From a virus: DNA of 56,579 bases. Each line of letters opens with the position of its first letter. Within the stretch, counting starts at the first letter, position 1. The stretch is taken from positions 1-56,579 of the IMG/VR virus record IMGVR_UViG_3300015371_000043; one strand, given 5' to 3'. Made by a program: the position numbers and the translations under genes. The notes beneath the pieces were generated by a model that worked only from the letters and a program-made list of their open reading frames with translations, was not told the origin of the DNA and did not search any database. Positions 28,683 through 37,498 of the stretch are shown piece after piece.

Positions 28683-28753
28683 GAAGTGATGACCGCATTA
28701 CTGGTTAGCATCTTTCTCGCGGGGGCGTCAATACACGGAAGGAGTCGAATACC

Positions 28754-30124
28754 GTGAAGCGTCTGCTGGCTGTAGTCGCTGTTGCTCTAGTTGTGTGCGT
28801 CGCTGGGGGTGCGGCAGCCGACACGTTCTCGGTGCGACTTGTTTCGCAAACCAACACAACGATCACGCTTGGCTGGGATGCGCAGCCAGGCTACGGCTAT
28901 TTGTTCTCGGCTGGCGGCGTGTTGGTCTCGCGCACTAATGACGCTTCGCGCACTTCGGTGAAGTTCTCCAAGGTCACACCCGCGTCATATGACATCGATG
29001 TGATCGTTAAGGGTGCGAATGGTCACTATCCGAGTGAGCCACCTCTGCCCCCGCCGCCTAAACCTGCAGCTTCGCTCAATCAGACGATTCTGTCCGGCTC
29101 AACAGTGTCCGGGACGGTGGTGTGGCAGGCCACCTATGACGGCAATGGTGACGGTGTTCCGGACGACCCAGGTTCTATGAGGTTTTCGGTGGACGGCAAC
29201 GTTGTCTTGACGGAGACGACACCGCCGTTTGGTGACACCGCTGGATTCTGGGACTCCACGACCGTCGGAAACGGCAGCCACACATTCAAGGTGGAGGCGG
29301 TTTCCGACAGCGGCACCGTCGTTGTGGCGAACACGGTCACTGCGAGCGTATCTAACGGCACGCAGCCGCCTCCGCCGCCGACAGGTTTCCCGAATGCGTC
29401 CAACACCGGGGTACCCGCGGGGACCACGCTGACGGCATACACGGGTCCGTCGAACATCACCACTGCGGGCACCGTGATTAACGGCAAGTCGATTGGGTGC
29501 TTGCAGATTTCAGCGCCAGGCGTCGTGATTCGCAATTCGAAGATTTCCTGCAACGGCTTCTACGCGCTGCTGCAAGAGTCCGGAGGCGCTCCGATGCTGA
29601 TCGAGGACTCCGAGATTGACTGCCAGGGATCGAACGGCACCGGCCTTGCTGACTCGAACTTCACCGCTCGCCGCCTTGACATTTCCGGTTGCGAGAATGG
29701 CCTCTCGATCAACCATGACATGACGATTGAAGACTCGTACATTCATGACCTCACAAACAGCGCCGAAGCTCACCTGGACGGCATCCAGTTCGACCCGTAT
29801 GTGAACGCCAACAACATCACGATTCGGCACAACACGATCTACGGGATGGGGTCCGACGGGTCGTTTGGCACGTCCGCGATCATCGACCACTCGTTCCGCC
29901 AGAACAGCAATGTCCTGATCGACGGGAATCTGATGGCGGGTGGAGCGGCGACGATCTACTGCTCGATCGGATTCACGGGCATCAACTATCGGGTCACGAA
30001 CAATGCGTTCTCCACCAAGTTCAAGTCGACGGTGGGGTTCTATTTCCCGTCCACTGAATGCTCTGACGAGACACAGTCCGGCAACTACATCTACGAGACA
30101 GGCCAGCCCCTGCATCTCGACTGA
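28754..30124 (+). CDS. Exported beta-helix protein with FN3-like domains
   Basis: It begins (GTG 28754, after GGAAGGAG) with a typical signal peptide: KRLLAVVAVALVVCVAGGAAA. Two beta-sandwich domains follow (FN3-like to about residue 95, then a Big-like DGNVVLTETTPPFGDTAG to about 210) with Pro linkers. From about residue 215 it is a right-handed beta-helix: repeated G-V-V-I-R-N-S, IEDSEIDCQG, IEDSYIHDL and NNITIRHNTI coils, as in pectate-lyase-like polysaccharide lyases. It could act on cell-surface glycans. The catalytic set is not identified. Confidence 0.8.
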   Translation: MKRLLAVVAVALVVCVAGGAAADTFSVRLVSQTNTTITLGWDAQPGYGYLFSAGGVLVSRTNDASRTSVKFSKVTPASYDIDVIVKGANGHYPSEPPLPPPPKPAASLNQTILSGSTVSGTVVWQATYDGNGDGVPDDPGSMRFSVDGNVVLTETTPPFGDTAGFWDSTTVGNGSHTFKVEAVSDSGTVVVANTVTASVSNGTQPPPPPTGFPNASNTGVPAGTTLTAYTGPSNITTAGTVINGKSIGCLQISAPGVVIRNSKISCNGFYALLQESGGAPMLIEDSEIDCQGSNGTGLADSNFTARRLDISGCENGLSINHDMTIEDSYIHDLTNSAEAHLDGIQFDPYVNANNITIRHNTIYGMGSDGSFGTSAIIDHSFRQNSNVLIDGNLMAGGAATIYCSIGFTGINYRVTNNAFSTKFKSTVGFYFPSTECSDETQSGNYIYETGQPLHLD

Positions 30125-31068
30125 TGAGGATCGGGATTACGACATCGATCGCCACCGCCATCGCTGTCGGTGTGCTCATCGCTAGCACTGGCGGTGGCGG
30201 TGGAGCGTGTGCGTTCCCATCCTGTTTCCCGGACGCGACCAATACCGGTGTTCCCGCGGGCACAACACTTACCGCATATTCAGGGCCGTCCACGATCACG
30301 ACCAACAACACGGTGATTGATTCGAAAACGATCAGTAGTTGCTTGGAGATTCGAGCGACTGGTGTGATCATCAAGAACTCGCATCTGACCTGCGACACCA
30401 GCAGCACGGTGTACGCAATCCTCGTAGACGACTCGGTGGGAGCATTCGATCTAACGATTCAAGACTCGGAGGTCGAATGCTCCCCGAACCGGGGTAACTC
30501 AACAGCGCTTGGATCGGCGTTCATCACCGCTAGACGCGTGAACATTCACGGATGCGAGAACGGCGGCGACATCAACCAGTCCTTCGACATTCAAGACTCG
30601 TATATCCACGACATGTTCCAGTCAGCAGACACCGTCACTTATCCACCTGACGGAACTCACACTGACGGGTTGCAGTTCGGTACCGGCCACTTCACCCCGC
30701 CGGGGGGCGCCCTCGTTGGGAACGTGATCAACGTCACGATCAAGCACAACACGATCCTGTCGATGTGCCCTGGCGCAACAACGCCAGAGCCAGACGCGGA
30801 CTGTTACACAACCTCGGCGATCATCGACCACTCATTCGCGGCCAACACCAACATCACCATCTCCCAGAACCTGCTGGCTGGGGGTGCGGCAACGCTGTAC
30901 TGCTCAATCGGCTTTACGGGCACCAACTATCACGTCGATGACAACCGGTTCTCCACCCGCTACAACACCAACGTTGGCTTCTATCAGCCCGTGTCAGAGT
31001 GCGGCGACCAAACCAACTCCGGCAACATCTATTACGAGTCCGGGTTGCCGGTTGACATGAACCAGTAG
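30124..31068 (+). CDS. Exported beta-helix protein, second copy
   Basis: Paralogue of the gene before: shared NTGVPAGTTLTAY, IQDSYIHDM, IIDHSF and AGGAAT-YCSIGFTG blocks. It has its own signal peptide (ITTSIATAIAVGVLIAS) but lacks the two beta-sandwich domains, leaving the beta-helix alone. It starts one base into the previous stop. The pair is a clear tandem duplication with domain loss. Confidence 0.8.
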   Translation: MRIGITTSIATAIAVGVLIASTGGGGGACAFPSCFPDATNTGVPAGTTLTAYSGPSTITTNNTVIDSKTISSCLEIRATGVIIKNSHLTCDTSSTVYAILVDDSVGAFDLTIQDSEVECSPNRGNSTALGSAFITARRVNIHGCENGGDINQSFDIQDSYIHDMFQSADTVTYPPDGTHTDGLQFGTGHFTPPGGALVGNVINVTIKHNTILSMCPGATTPEPDADCYTTSAIIDHSFAANTNITISQNLLAGGAATLYCSIGFTGTNYHVDDNRFSTRYNTNVGFYQPVSECGDQTNSGNIYYESGLPVDMNQ

Positions 31069-31782
31069 ATGGCAATCGCGTACACGAACCAGAAGGCTTC
31101 CGGGAGCGCCGCATCCGGCAACTCAATCGTGATCACCGTTCCGGGGGGCGGGTTCACCGCGGGCAACCAGTTGATCGTCGCCGCATACAACGAGGACGAC
31201 ACATACAACATTTCGTCGGTATCGGCAGGTGGCAACCTATACACCCAAAACCACCGGATTGTCGACACGCCCGTGTCTTTCTCAACAGTGATCCTCGGTG
31301 AGATTTATCTCGCATCAGGAATGGCGGCGGCGTCAACGATCACGGTGACGACTACCACGTCTGTTGGTGGCGTCGTGTCTGTGTACGAATTCTCCGGCCT
31401 GATGACCGGCGACTGTTTCGACAAGGCGGCATCCGCTGTCATCAACTTCGACACCGCCTACGACTCAGGAGCAACCGCCACGACTACGCAGGCGGACGAG
31501 CTTTTGTTTGGGGTCAACCACTCGTTTGATCAGACCATCACGTTCCTTCCTTTGAACAGTTTCAGCGAAATCGATGAAAACGCGTGGTTCGCATCGTGGG
31601 ATACGCAGGTGCAATACAAGATCGTGTCCGCGACCGGCACGTACAACTCGACAGCAACCGCATCCGGTGCAACGAAAGGGATCGCGGCGATTGGAACGTA
31701 CAAGGCTGCGCCGTCCGGCCCGGCACCCGACACCCAAACCCGCCGCTATCAGATCCGTCGTTCTCGTATGACAAGCTGGTAG
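31069..31782 (+). CDS. Beta-sandwich virion/adhesin protein (237 aa)
   Basis: It directly follows the second beta-helix gene without a gap. The sequence is all-beta and Ser/Thr/Gly-rich (GNSIVITVPGGGFTAGNQLI), similar in style to the next gene, and ends in a short basic tail (RRYQIRRSR). Likely a tail- or capsid-attached binding protein. Confidence 0.65.
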   Translation: MAIAYTNQKASGSAASGNSIVITVPGGGFTAGNQLIVAAYNEDDTYNISSVSAGGNLYTQNHRIVDTPVSFSTVILGEIYLASGMAAASTITVTTTTSVGGVVSVYEFSGLMTGDCFDKAASAVINFDTAYDSGATATTTQADELLFGVNHSFDQTITFLPLNSFSEIDENAWFASWDTQVQYKIVSATGTYNSTATASGATKGIAAIGTYKAAPSGPAPDTQTRRYQIRRSRMTSW

Positions 31783-31785
31783 CCG

Positions 31786-32550
31786 ATGGCAGCCGTAACC
31801 CTTCTCGGCGCAGTCACATTCGACACCAACGCCGGTAACAAAACGGTCACCGCAACCCCGGCTGTCGGCGATCTGATCGTGATCGTCGCTGCTTCTACAG
31901 GGCTAGCTGGTGGTACAACCGCATGCTCGGATAACCAGACTCGTGCTGGCACCTACGCGCAGGTTGACGCCGATCGCACCGGCTTCTCGACCACTGGTGT
32001 GCTGACCGTGTGGGTACGAAATGAACTGATCCTGGAGGCCAACTCCACAATCTTCACAGCATCACAGGGCGGATCTTCTGGTGGCGGCCTCGCCGTGCTG
32101 AAGGTCACCGGAATGAGCATCGCCGGAGCCTCCGCGGTACGCCGCATCGGGGTTGCCACATACAACACCGGAGGCCAGTCCAGCGGCACCGCGGCTACCA
32201 CACCAGCCCCGGTGATGGGGGCGGCAGTGTTGACGACAAATCCGGTGATCATGGCTGTCTGCAACGGCACCAACAGCACAACTACTGTGGTTCCACGGGC
32301 GAGCTTCACTGAACGATTCGACAACGGCTACACCGTTCCTGCAACCGGGATGGAAGTCTCTACCCGTGACTCAGGTGAGACCGGCACCACGCTGACGATG
32401 GGCGGCACGACCGCCTCGACGTTTGCATCGGTGGCGATTGAACTCGACTCATCAGTGCCGCAGTACGACTACGTGATCCAGGGCCGAGCAGACAAGGAAC
32501 GGCCGATCGCATTCCTGCATGCGAACCATGTGCGCGCCTCATTCTGGTAA
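31786..32550 (+). CDS. Beta-sandwich virion/adhesin protein, related (254 aa)
   Basis: It resembles the preceding gene in pattern: a G-N-K-T-V-T-A-TPAVGDLIVIVAA opening, a Thr/Gly-rich middle and an FASVAIELD C-terminal strand. The final residues are basic and aromatic. The two genes probably encode related surface domains. No catalytic motif is seen. Confidence 0.63.
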   Translation: MAAVTLLGAVTFDTNAGNKTVTATPAVGDLIVIVAASTGLAGGTTACSDNQTRAGTYAQVDADRTGFSTTGVLTVWVRNELILEANSTIFTASQGGSSGGGLAVLKVTGMSIAGASAVRRIGVATYNTGGQSSGTAATTPAPVMGAAVLTTNPVIMAVCNGTNSTTTVVPRASFTERFDNGYTVPATGMEVSTRDSGETGTTLTMGGTTASTFASVAIELDSSVPQYDYVIQGRADKERPIAFLHANHVRASFW

Positions 32551-32581
32551 CTAGCCGCCGCTCGTTGTAGTCTCTGCAGCG

Positions 32582-32812
32582 ATGGCAGCCCCGAAGGTCA
32601 TTACCGCGGTCAAAACGATCGCGGAAGCTAACGAGGTGCGTCTTCTTTGCCCGTATTGCAATGACGCAATCTATGTGCAGTTGTCATGGCCGTACACCAG
32701 CGTCGATAAACAGCGAAGGATCAGCGAAGCGATCACTGAACATCGCAAGTTGTGCGTCAAGGCCCCGCCAGAAGCGGGACGCGTATACCGGATCGACTAC
32801 CCAAGGAAGTAA
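32582..32812 (+). CDS. Small zinc-finger-like protein (76 aa)
   Basis: It has LLCPYCNDAIYVQLSWP and a later ITEHRKLC, giving a CxxC...HxxxC set. The rest is basic. It ends by overlapping the next gene's ATG. A nucleic-acid- or protein-binding role is inferred. Confidence 0.68.
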   Translation: MAAPKVITAVKTIAEANEVRLLCPYCNDAIYVQLSWPYTSVDKQRRISEAITEHRKLCVKAPPEAGRVYRIDYPRK

Positions 32813-33507
32813 TGCGTAGGGATGAATGGGCACGTCTTGCCCAGCTAGATACGCGTGTCTCCCCACATATGAGAAGCAAGGGTCCGGTATCCACGCCGGG
32901 CGCCCGCATGATTGAACTGAACAGCCAACTGCAACGAACCCAGGTCGCGCTTGGCGAATCTCTCAACGAGATCAACAGCCTAGAAAAAAAGCTAGCGCGG
33001 TTCACCGAGTTCGGCGAAGTGTCGTTCGGCGGTGTCCGAATGGCTCAGATTTGGGCTGACATGATCGTCTGGGAAGGCATTCTGAACATTCGCAAGTTTC
33101 GAGCGATCATCGAACTTGGCACATTCGAGGGCGGCTTCTCGTGGTGGCTGTGGGCGCAAACTCAGGTGCGCAAAGGAATGAACTTCTATACGTATGACAG
33201 CCGTGTGCCGGAGAACCCGCCGCCGGGATTCGAGAAGAAAGACGTTTTTGCGTGCGCAGATGAGCTAGGAAAGATCATGCGTCTAAACGAGCCGTGCGTC
33301 GTGTTCTGCGACAACGGCAATAAGCCGCGCGAGATGGAGATCTTCTCGAAAGAGCTACGGGACGTAAACAGTGTTCTGGTTGTGCATGATTGGGGCACAG
33401 AGTTCCTTCCCGAAGACATTCCCGATACGGTTGAAATGGTGTACGGCGACTTTTGCGAAGAGATCGGCTCAGTCAGCCGTGTGTTCCGAATAAAGGAGAA
33501 CAAATGA
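32812..33507 (+). CDS. Class I methyltransferase-like protein
   Basis: An N-terminal coiled segment (LNSQLQRTQVALGESLNEIN) precedes a Rossmann-type core: AIIELGTFEGGFSWWLW (motif I), FYTYDSR with acidic/aromatic residues, CVVFCDNGNK and VLVVHDWGTEF. The GTFxGGFS pattern is like cephalosporin-hydroxylase/rhamnosyl-O-methyltransferase enzymes. ATG 32812 shares a base with the previous stop; a longer frame from 32752 is less likely. It may methylate sugars made by the adjacent glycosyltransferases. Confidence 0.78.
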   Translation: MRRDEWARLAQLDTRVSPHMRSKGPVSTPGARMIELNSQLQRTQVALGESLNEINSLEKKLARFTEFGEVSFGGVRMAQIWADMIVWEGILNIRKFRAIIELGTFEGGFSWWLWAQTQVRKGMNFYTYDSRVPENPPPGFEKKDVFACADELGKIMRLNEPCVVFCDNGNKPREMEIFSKELRDVNSVLVVHDWGTEFLPEDIPDTVEMVYGDFCEEIGSVSRVFRIKENK

Positions 33508-33647
33508 TCTTCAGCAGTCGCGCAATTCAAGCTGGGGTTACAGGAGCACTGGTTGCGTTGTTTTCGGTTACGGCAGGGCTGCTGGCAGGGGCAGCGATTC
33601 TTTCAACGGCTCTGCTTTGGTACTTCGTGGGGAAAGGCGACCAATGA
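33504..33647 (+). CDS. 47-residue membrane microprotein
   Basis: ATGA overlap with the methyltransferase, with AAAGGAG upstream. Most of the peptide is hydrophobic (GALVALFSVTAGLLAGAAIL; ALLWYFVG), consistent with one long or two short membrane spans. The role is unknown. Confidence 0.62.
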   Translation: MIFSSRAIQAGVTGALVALFSVTAGLLAGAAILSTALLWYFVGKGDQ

Positions 33648-34207
33648 GCCAACGCGGACGGCACTACTATGACCCGATCACACAGCCGCCGCTGGCCGAG
33701 GGTGAACAGCGTGACGTTTCGCGGATCGAGGTATTTCAGGATCCAGCTGATCCGACGCTTCGGCGTTGGTGCGCGAGACACGTGCTGTCTGATGGGCGCG
33801 TCGATCCTGAAGGCATCGAGGACACCGATCGCGACCGCGTCATTGCCATGGCGCAGAGCGCTTGGCCGGAGCTGGACGTGTACGAACTACAGGATCCTGG
33901 GGAGGACTCGACCTGGGAAGGCATGGGGCCATCACCGAGACTATGGCAGAGTGGTTTGGAATTTAGCTCGGCCGAACGGGAGATTCTTCATGCTGCAAAT
34001 GTCACGCCAGCGAGTGAAGTTCATTACCCGGCCGAGGAGAAGCAGATTCCACTGCGCGTGATTGTTGCCTCCGAACCTGGGACGTACCTATTGATCGACG
34101 ACGTGATCCAGCTTCTAGATGGATGGGCCGTCCAGTACGACGAGGACAAGAACCCGTCTGGGGCAATGGCGCTGCGTGAAGCTGCCCAAACCCTTAGAGA
34201 GATCTGA
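33644..34207 (+). CDS. Hypothetical acidic protein (187 aa)
   Basis: It starts at an ATGA overlap (33644). It has a central aromatic-rich stretch and an acidic C-terminus. No domain is recognised. It is flanked by two membrane microproteins, all overlapping, so it is part of the same coupled operon. Confidence 0.7.
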   Translation: MSQRGRHYYDPITQPPLAEGEQRDVSRIEVFQDPADPTLRRWCARHVLSDGRVDPEGIEDTDRDRVIAMAQSAWPELDVYELQDPGEDSTWEGMGPSPRLWQSGLEFSSAEREILHAANVTPASEVHYPAEEKQIPLRVIVASEPGTYLLIDDVIQLLDGWAVQYDEDKNPSGAMALREAAQTLREI

Positions 34208-34296
34208 TGACTCTTGGAGAACAGTGTTGCTGGCTCATATTCGTCGTCGCTGTTGTTGAGGTGGCGTTTGCAGTTGTCATGCTGACGGTGGGTTGA
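34207..34296 (+). CDS. 29-residue membrane microprotein
   Basis: It starts within the preceding stop codon, and its TGA (34294-34296) overlaps the next ATG. A single hydrophobic helix (WLIFVVAVVEVAFAVVML) is present. Its tight packing between genes supports it. Confidence 0.55.
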   Translation: MTLGEQCCWLIFVVAVVEVAFAVVMLTVG

Positions 34297-35156
34297 TGGG
34301 CGGTCTCGTTGGAATCATTGCGAACGATTTCGCGCGCTCATCGCTGTTCACGTCATGCGTGATGAAGCTCGATGTTCCAGACGGCTGGCGCAAGGAGATG
34401 CTGATCGGTGGTGACTGGTGCGGTGCCCGCAACACGCTCTGCAGCATGCTTCTCGAAACAGACGATTTGACCCACCTCTGGTTTATGGATGACGATCATG
34501 CGTTCCCGCCGGGAATGCTCAGACAGCTTCTCGCCCACAACGAAGCACTCGTCTCACCGATTTGTCTTACGCGCACATATCCGTTTGCGCCGGTGCAGTA
34601 CACCGAAAAGGTCGGCGAGAACCAGTATCTGCCAATCAAGTTCTCCGAGTTCGACCACAAGGGGCTTGTGAAGTTGGAGGTTGGTGGCGCGGCTGGCATG
34701 CTGATCCGCCGTGACGTGATCGAGAAGATCGAGTCGCCGTGGTTCGAGTACACCGATCGTTCAGAGGACATCGTCTTCTGCGAGAAGGCCAAGGAAGCTG
34801 GCTTCACGCTCTACGCAGATCTGGAATGTCGACTTGGACACATCACTACCGCCGTTGTTCATCCTGCGGTGCGTGATAATGACTGGAAGACAGGTCTGAC
34901 GATCGGCCGTGATCTGAACCTGATTGTGGATACGGCCGAGAATGTAGTGGCTGAACGTCCAGGGCAGCCAGCAACCGTCCAAACGTGGGTGTGGGAGCTA
35001 CGCCGTGTTCTGGACGATGACCTCATCATTAGGCTGTTTCTCCCGGCAGGAACACCGTTCAACGTTCCCCCGAACGGTGAGAAGATTCTTTCGCAGTGGT
35101 ATTGCGACGACGGCATCGACGGCTTCAAGGTCGTCGGGGATCCATTCCGCTACTGA
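34296..35156 (+). CDS. GT-A glycosyltransferase, tandem copy 1
   Basis: A short GT-A protein with VGIIANDFARSSLF, GGDWCGARNTLCSMLL, the metal site WFMDDDHAFPPGML near residue 65, and a late RSEDIVFCEKAKEAG (ED acid). It is 286 aa, longer than copies 2-4, with a C-terminal domain of about 75 residues that the others lack. Four such genes follow one another. Donor and acceptor are unknown. Confidence 0.8.
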   Translation: MGGLVGIIANDFARSSLFTSCVMKLDVPDGWRKEMLIGGDWCGARNTLCSMLLETDDLTHLWFMDDDHAFPPGMLRQLLAHNEALVSPICLTRTYPFAPVQYTEKVGENQYLPIKFSEFDHKGLVKLEVGGAAGMLIRRDVIEKIESPWFEYTDRSEDIVFCEKAKEAGFTLYADLECRLGHITTAVVHPAVRDNDWKTGLTIGRDLNLIVDTAENVVAERPGQPATVQTWVWELRRVLDDDLIIRLFLPAGTPFNVPPNGEKILSQWYCDDGIDGFKVVGDPFRY

Positions 35157-35809
35157 TGAGCGGGATGATTGGAATCATCTCCGACCATTCGGCGCGATAC
35201 ACGTGGTTTCAGCAATCGCTCGAAGGGCTGATCCGACCGGAGGGCACCGTCACCGAATGGCGCGTCGGATCAAACCGGGGTGTGTGCCGCGAACAGCTCG
35301 CCCGCGCCTGTGTTGATCGCGACTGCGACTGGCTGTTCTTCGTTGATGACGACCAGGTGTTCCAGCCGGACGCGCTTTGTCGGATGCTGGCGTGGGAGCA
35401 GCCAGTCGTGTCGGCGCTGATCCTTCAGCGGGGCGCCCCTTTTCTGCCAACGATCTACAAGACCAAACAGGACGACCGCTTCTATCCGCTGGATTTGCAG
35501 TCGGTCGGTGATAACCAGCTTGTCACCTGTGCCGGGGTCGGAACAGGCGGTCTCTTGATTCGGGGCGATGTGCTGCGTAAGCTCGACGACGGGCGTCCTT
35601 GGTTTGTGTACGACGAGAAGTTCGGCGAGGACTTGTATTTCAGCAACCGCTGCAATGAGGCAGGCATTCAGATGCTCGTTGACACTGGTTGCCGGATGGG
35701 CCATCTGATTCCGGCGGTGGTGGTCGCCTCATGGTTCGGCGACCGGTGGGGTGTTGGGATTCAGCTGGCGGACGGAACAGCCACCGCGATTGAGATGCAG
35801 CACTCATGA
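35156..35809 (+). CDS. GT-A glycosyltransferase, tandem copy 2
   Basis: It has IGIISDHSARYTWFQQSLEG, NRGVCREQLARACVD, WLFFVDDDQVFQPDAL, VGTGGLLIRGDV and FGEDLYFSNRCNEAG. These blocks line up with copies 1, 3 and 4. ATG 35156 overlaps the previous TGA. It is a minimal single-domain enzyme of 217 aa. Confidence 0.83.
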   Translation: MSGMIGIISDHSARYTWFQQSLEGLIRPEGTVTEWRVGSNRGVCREQLARACVDRDCDWLFFVDDDQVFQPDALCRMLAWEQPVVSALILQRGAPFLPTIYKTKQDDRFYPLDLQSVGDNQLVTCAGVGTGGLLIRGDVLRKLDDGRPWFVYDEKFGEDLYFSNRCNEAGIQMLVDTGCRMGHLIPAVVVASWFGDRWGVGIQLADGTATAIEMQHS

Positions 35810-35994
35810 GACTCGACGAATCATTCGAACTCACCAAAGCGCTTGAAGAGGCGCTCAACAACGGTGGTTTCCACGTGCAGGCTAGTGAGCGTGATGGTCT
35901 TGATGAAGAACGCATGACCGTATCGTTTCACGGAGATCGCGGACCGTGGTTCGAGCTGATCGCATATCTCGACATCGACAAGGACGACGAGTGA
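35806..35994 (+). CDS. Small acidic protein (62 aa)
   Basis: It lies between glycosyltransferase copies 2 and 3, overlapping both by four bases. A helix followed by a strand-rich second half (MTVSFHGDRGPWFELIAYLD) is visible. The function is unknown. Confidence 0.63.
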   Translation: MRLDESFELTKALEEALNNGGFHVQASERDGLDEERMTVSFHGDRGPWFELIAYLDIDKDDE

Positions 35995-36650
35995 GCGTTC
36001 TGATCGGTGTGTCCGCGTCCGTGAACGCGAGATTCTCGGCATTCACGGAATGCTTGGCGAACCTACACAAGCCACCGATGAGCGAAACGATGATCGCTAC
36101 CGGCATCGACATCGGCGCGAATCGAAACGCGATCGTGCGTAGGGCACTGAGCGAGAGGTTCTCGCATGTCTGGTTCGTCGATGATGACATGACATTTGGG
36201 CCGGAGCATCTGATGTTGATGACGACGCACGATCGTCCCGTCGTTGCGAGTTTGTATCTGAACCGTAAGCCACCGCACTACGCGATGGCGTTCAACGACA
36301 GCGCTGTAGTGGAGGGCATACGTGTGTGGCGTCCAGTGAGTCTTGGTGGGGCACCGGAAACGGGTCTTGCTGATGTGATCGCTGCAGGCACAGGCGGAAT
36401 GCTTGTCAATACCGATGTGTTCCGCGCGATCGAGTACGACACTTGGTTCGACCATCACCAGTCCACCGACGATCTAGCGTTCTGCCAGCGCGTGATCGAC
36501 GCGGGCTTCCCGATCTATCTTGACCTGCGGGCGGTAATGGGCCACATCTCAACCTACGAGATCTGGCCGCTGTATCAGCAGCAGCAGGGATGGAGTGGCG
36601 ACGTGCGTATTTCAGACAACTGTTCGTTCAAAGTGCGGCTAGGTGATTAG
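35991..36650 (+). CDS. GT-A glycosyltransferase, tandem copy 3
   Basis: The start is GTG 35991 in a GTGA overlap. It has VLIGVSASVNARFSAFTECL, DIGANRNAIVRRAL, the metal site WFVDDDMTF, AAGTGGMLVNTDVFRAI and STDDLAFCQRVIDAG (DD in place of ED). It belongs with copies 1, 2 and 4. Confidence 0.83.
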   Translation: MSVLIGVSASVNARFSAFTECLANLHKPPMSETMIATGIDIGANRNAIVRRALSERFSHVWFVDDDMTFGPEHLMLMTTHDRPVVASLYLNRKPPHYAMAFNDSAVVEGIRVWRPVSLGGAPETGLADVIAAGTGGMLVNTDVFRAIEYDTWFDHHQSTDDLAFCQRVIDAGFPIYLDLRAVMGHISTYEIWPLYQQQQGWSGDVRISDNCSFKVRLGD

Positions 36651-36822
36651 CGTCTGCCATACCTGTGGTAAGCCTGCAATTGCTTTAGCGTCGGCTCTCA
36701 ATCCAGGTGGACCGGTCTGCTGGATACATTCGTGGGGGGACACACAGAAACAAGCAGAGGCCGCTTTCTATGCGGCAGTTATCGACATTGCCAGAAAAGT
36801 AAAGGAGAGCACTGAAAAATGA
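36643..36822 (+). CDS. Small Cys-containing protein (59 aa)
   Basis: GTG 36643 lies just before the previous stop, and TGA 36820-36822 overlaps the next ATG (36819). It has an N-terminal CHTCGK and a later PVCWIHSW, a possible zinc site, then a helix (EAAFYAAVIDIARKVKES). AAAGGAG for the next gene is inside its end. Confidence 0.6.
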   Translation: MISVCHTCGKPAIALASALNPGGPVCWIHSWGDTQKQAEAAFYAAVIDIARKVKESTEK

Positions 36823-37478
36823 GTGGCCATATCGCTGTCGTCTGTAATGACTCAGCCCGTTACAGCATGTTTTGGATCTGCCTGTCCGACATGCACAAGC
36901 CTGTCAACACCAGGCCGATCTGGGAGATCACTTCTGATCGCATCCTCGGACGCAACGAGGCTGCTAGGGAGATGCTGGATAAGGGCGGTGAATGGCTGCT
37001 GTGCCTTGATGACGATCACGTGTTCTCGACTGGATTGCTTAATCGGCTGCTGTCACACAACAAGCCCGTTGTGGGCGCCCTGTATTTGCAGCGAGCGAAG
37101 CCATTTCTGCCGATCGCCTATTCGCACAAGGACGAAGAGGGCCGCTACCACAACATTAATCTGCACAACCATGGCGAGAACGATCTGATCGAGGTTGCGG
37201 CTGTGGGCACTGGTGGAATGTTGATTCGCGCCGAAGTGTTCCGCAAGCTGTCATGGCCCTGGTTTGAGCACGGCCGTGCTTCCGAGGACCTGATCTTCTG
37301 CGACAAGGTGTACGAGGAAGGACTCGGCCCCGTCTACTGCGATCTCGGTGCTCGCCTTGGGCATATCGCACCGGCGGCGTTGTGGCCCGCATTCCAGGAC
37401 GACAAGTGGGCGGCCGGGTTCGCGCTAGCGGATGGGTTTTCGGTCACCGTAGACCTGCCTGACGAAGAGTCCGTCTAG
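36819..37478 (+). CDS. GT-A glycosyltransferase, tandem copy 4
   Basis: It shares IAVVCNDSARYSMFWICLSD, GRNEAAREML, WLLCLDDDHVFSTGLLNRLL, VGTGGMLIRAEVFRKL and ASEDLIFCDKVYEEG with copies 1-3. Start AAAGGAG-ATG 36819 is clear. The four copies probably arose by duplication and divergence and may add different sugars. Confidence 0.83.
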   Translation: MSGHIAVVCNDSARYSMFWICLSDMHKPVNTRPIWEITSDRILGRNEAAREMLDKGGEWLLCLDDDHVFSTGLLNRLLSHNKPVVGALYLQRAKPFLPIAYSHKDEEGRYHNINLHNHGENDLIEVAAVGTGGMLIRAEVFRKLSWPWFEHGRASEDLIFCDKVYEEGLGPVYCDLGARLGHIAPAALWPAFQDDKWAAGFALADGFSVTVDLPDEESV

Positions 37479-37498
37479 CGAAGTAACCTCTCTTTGAA

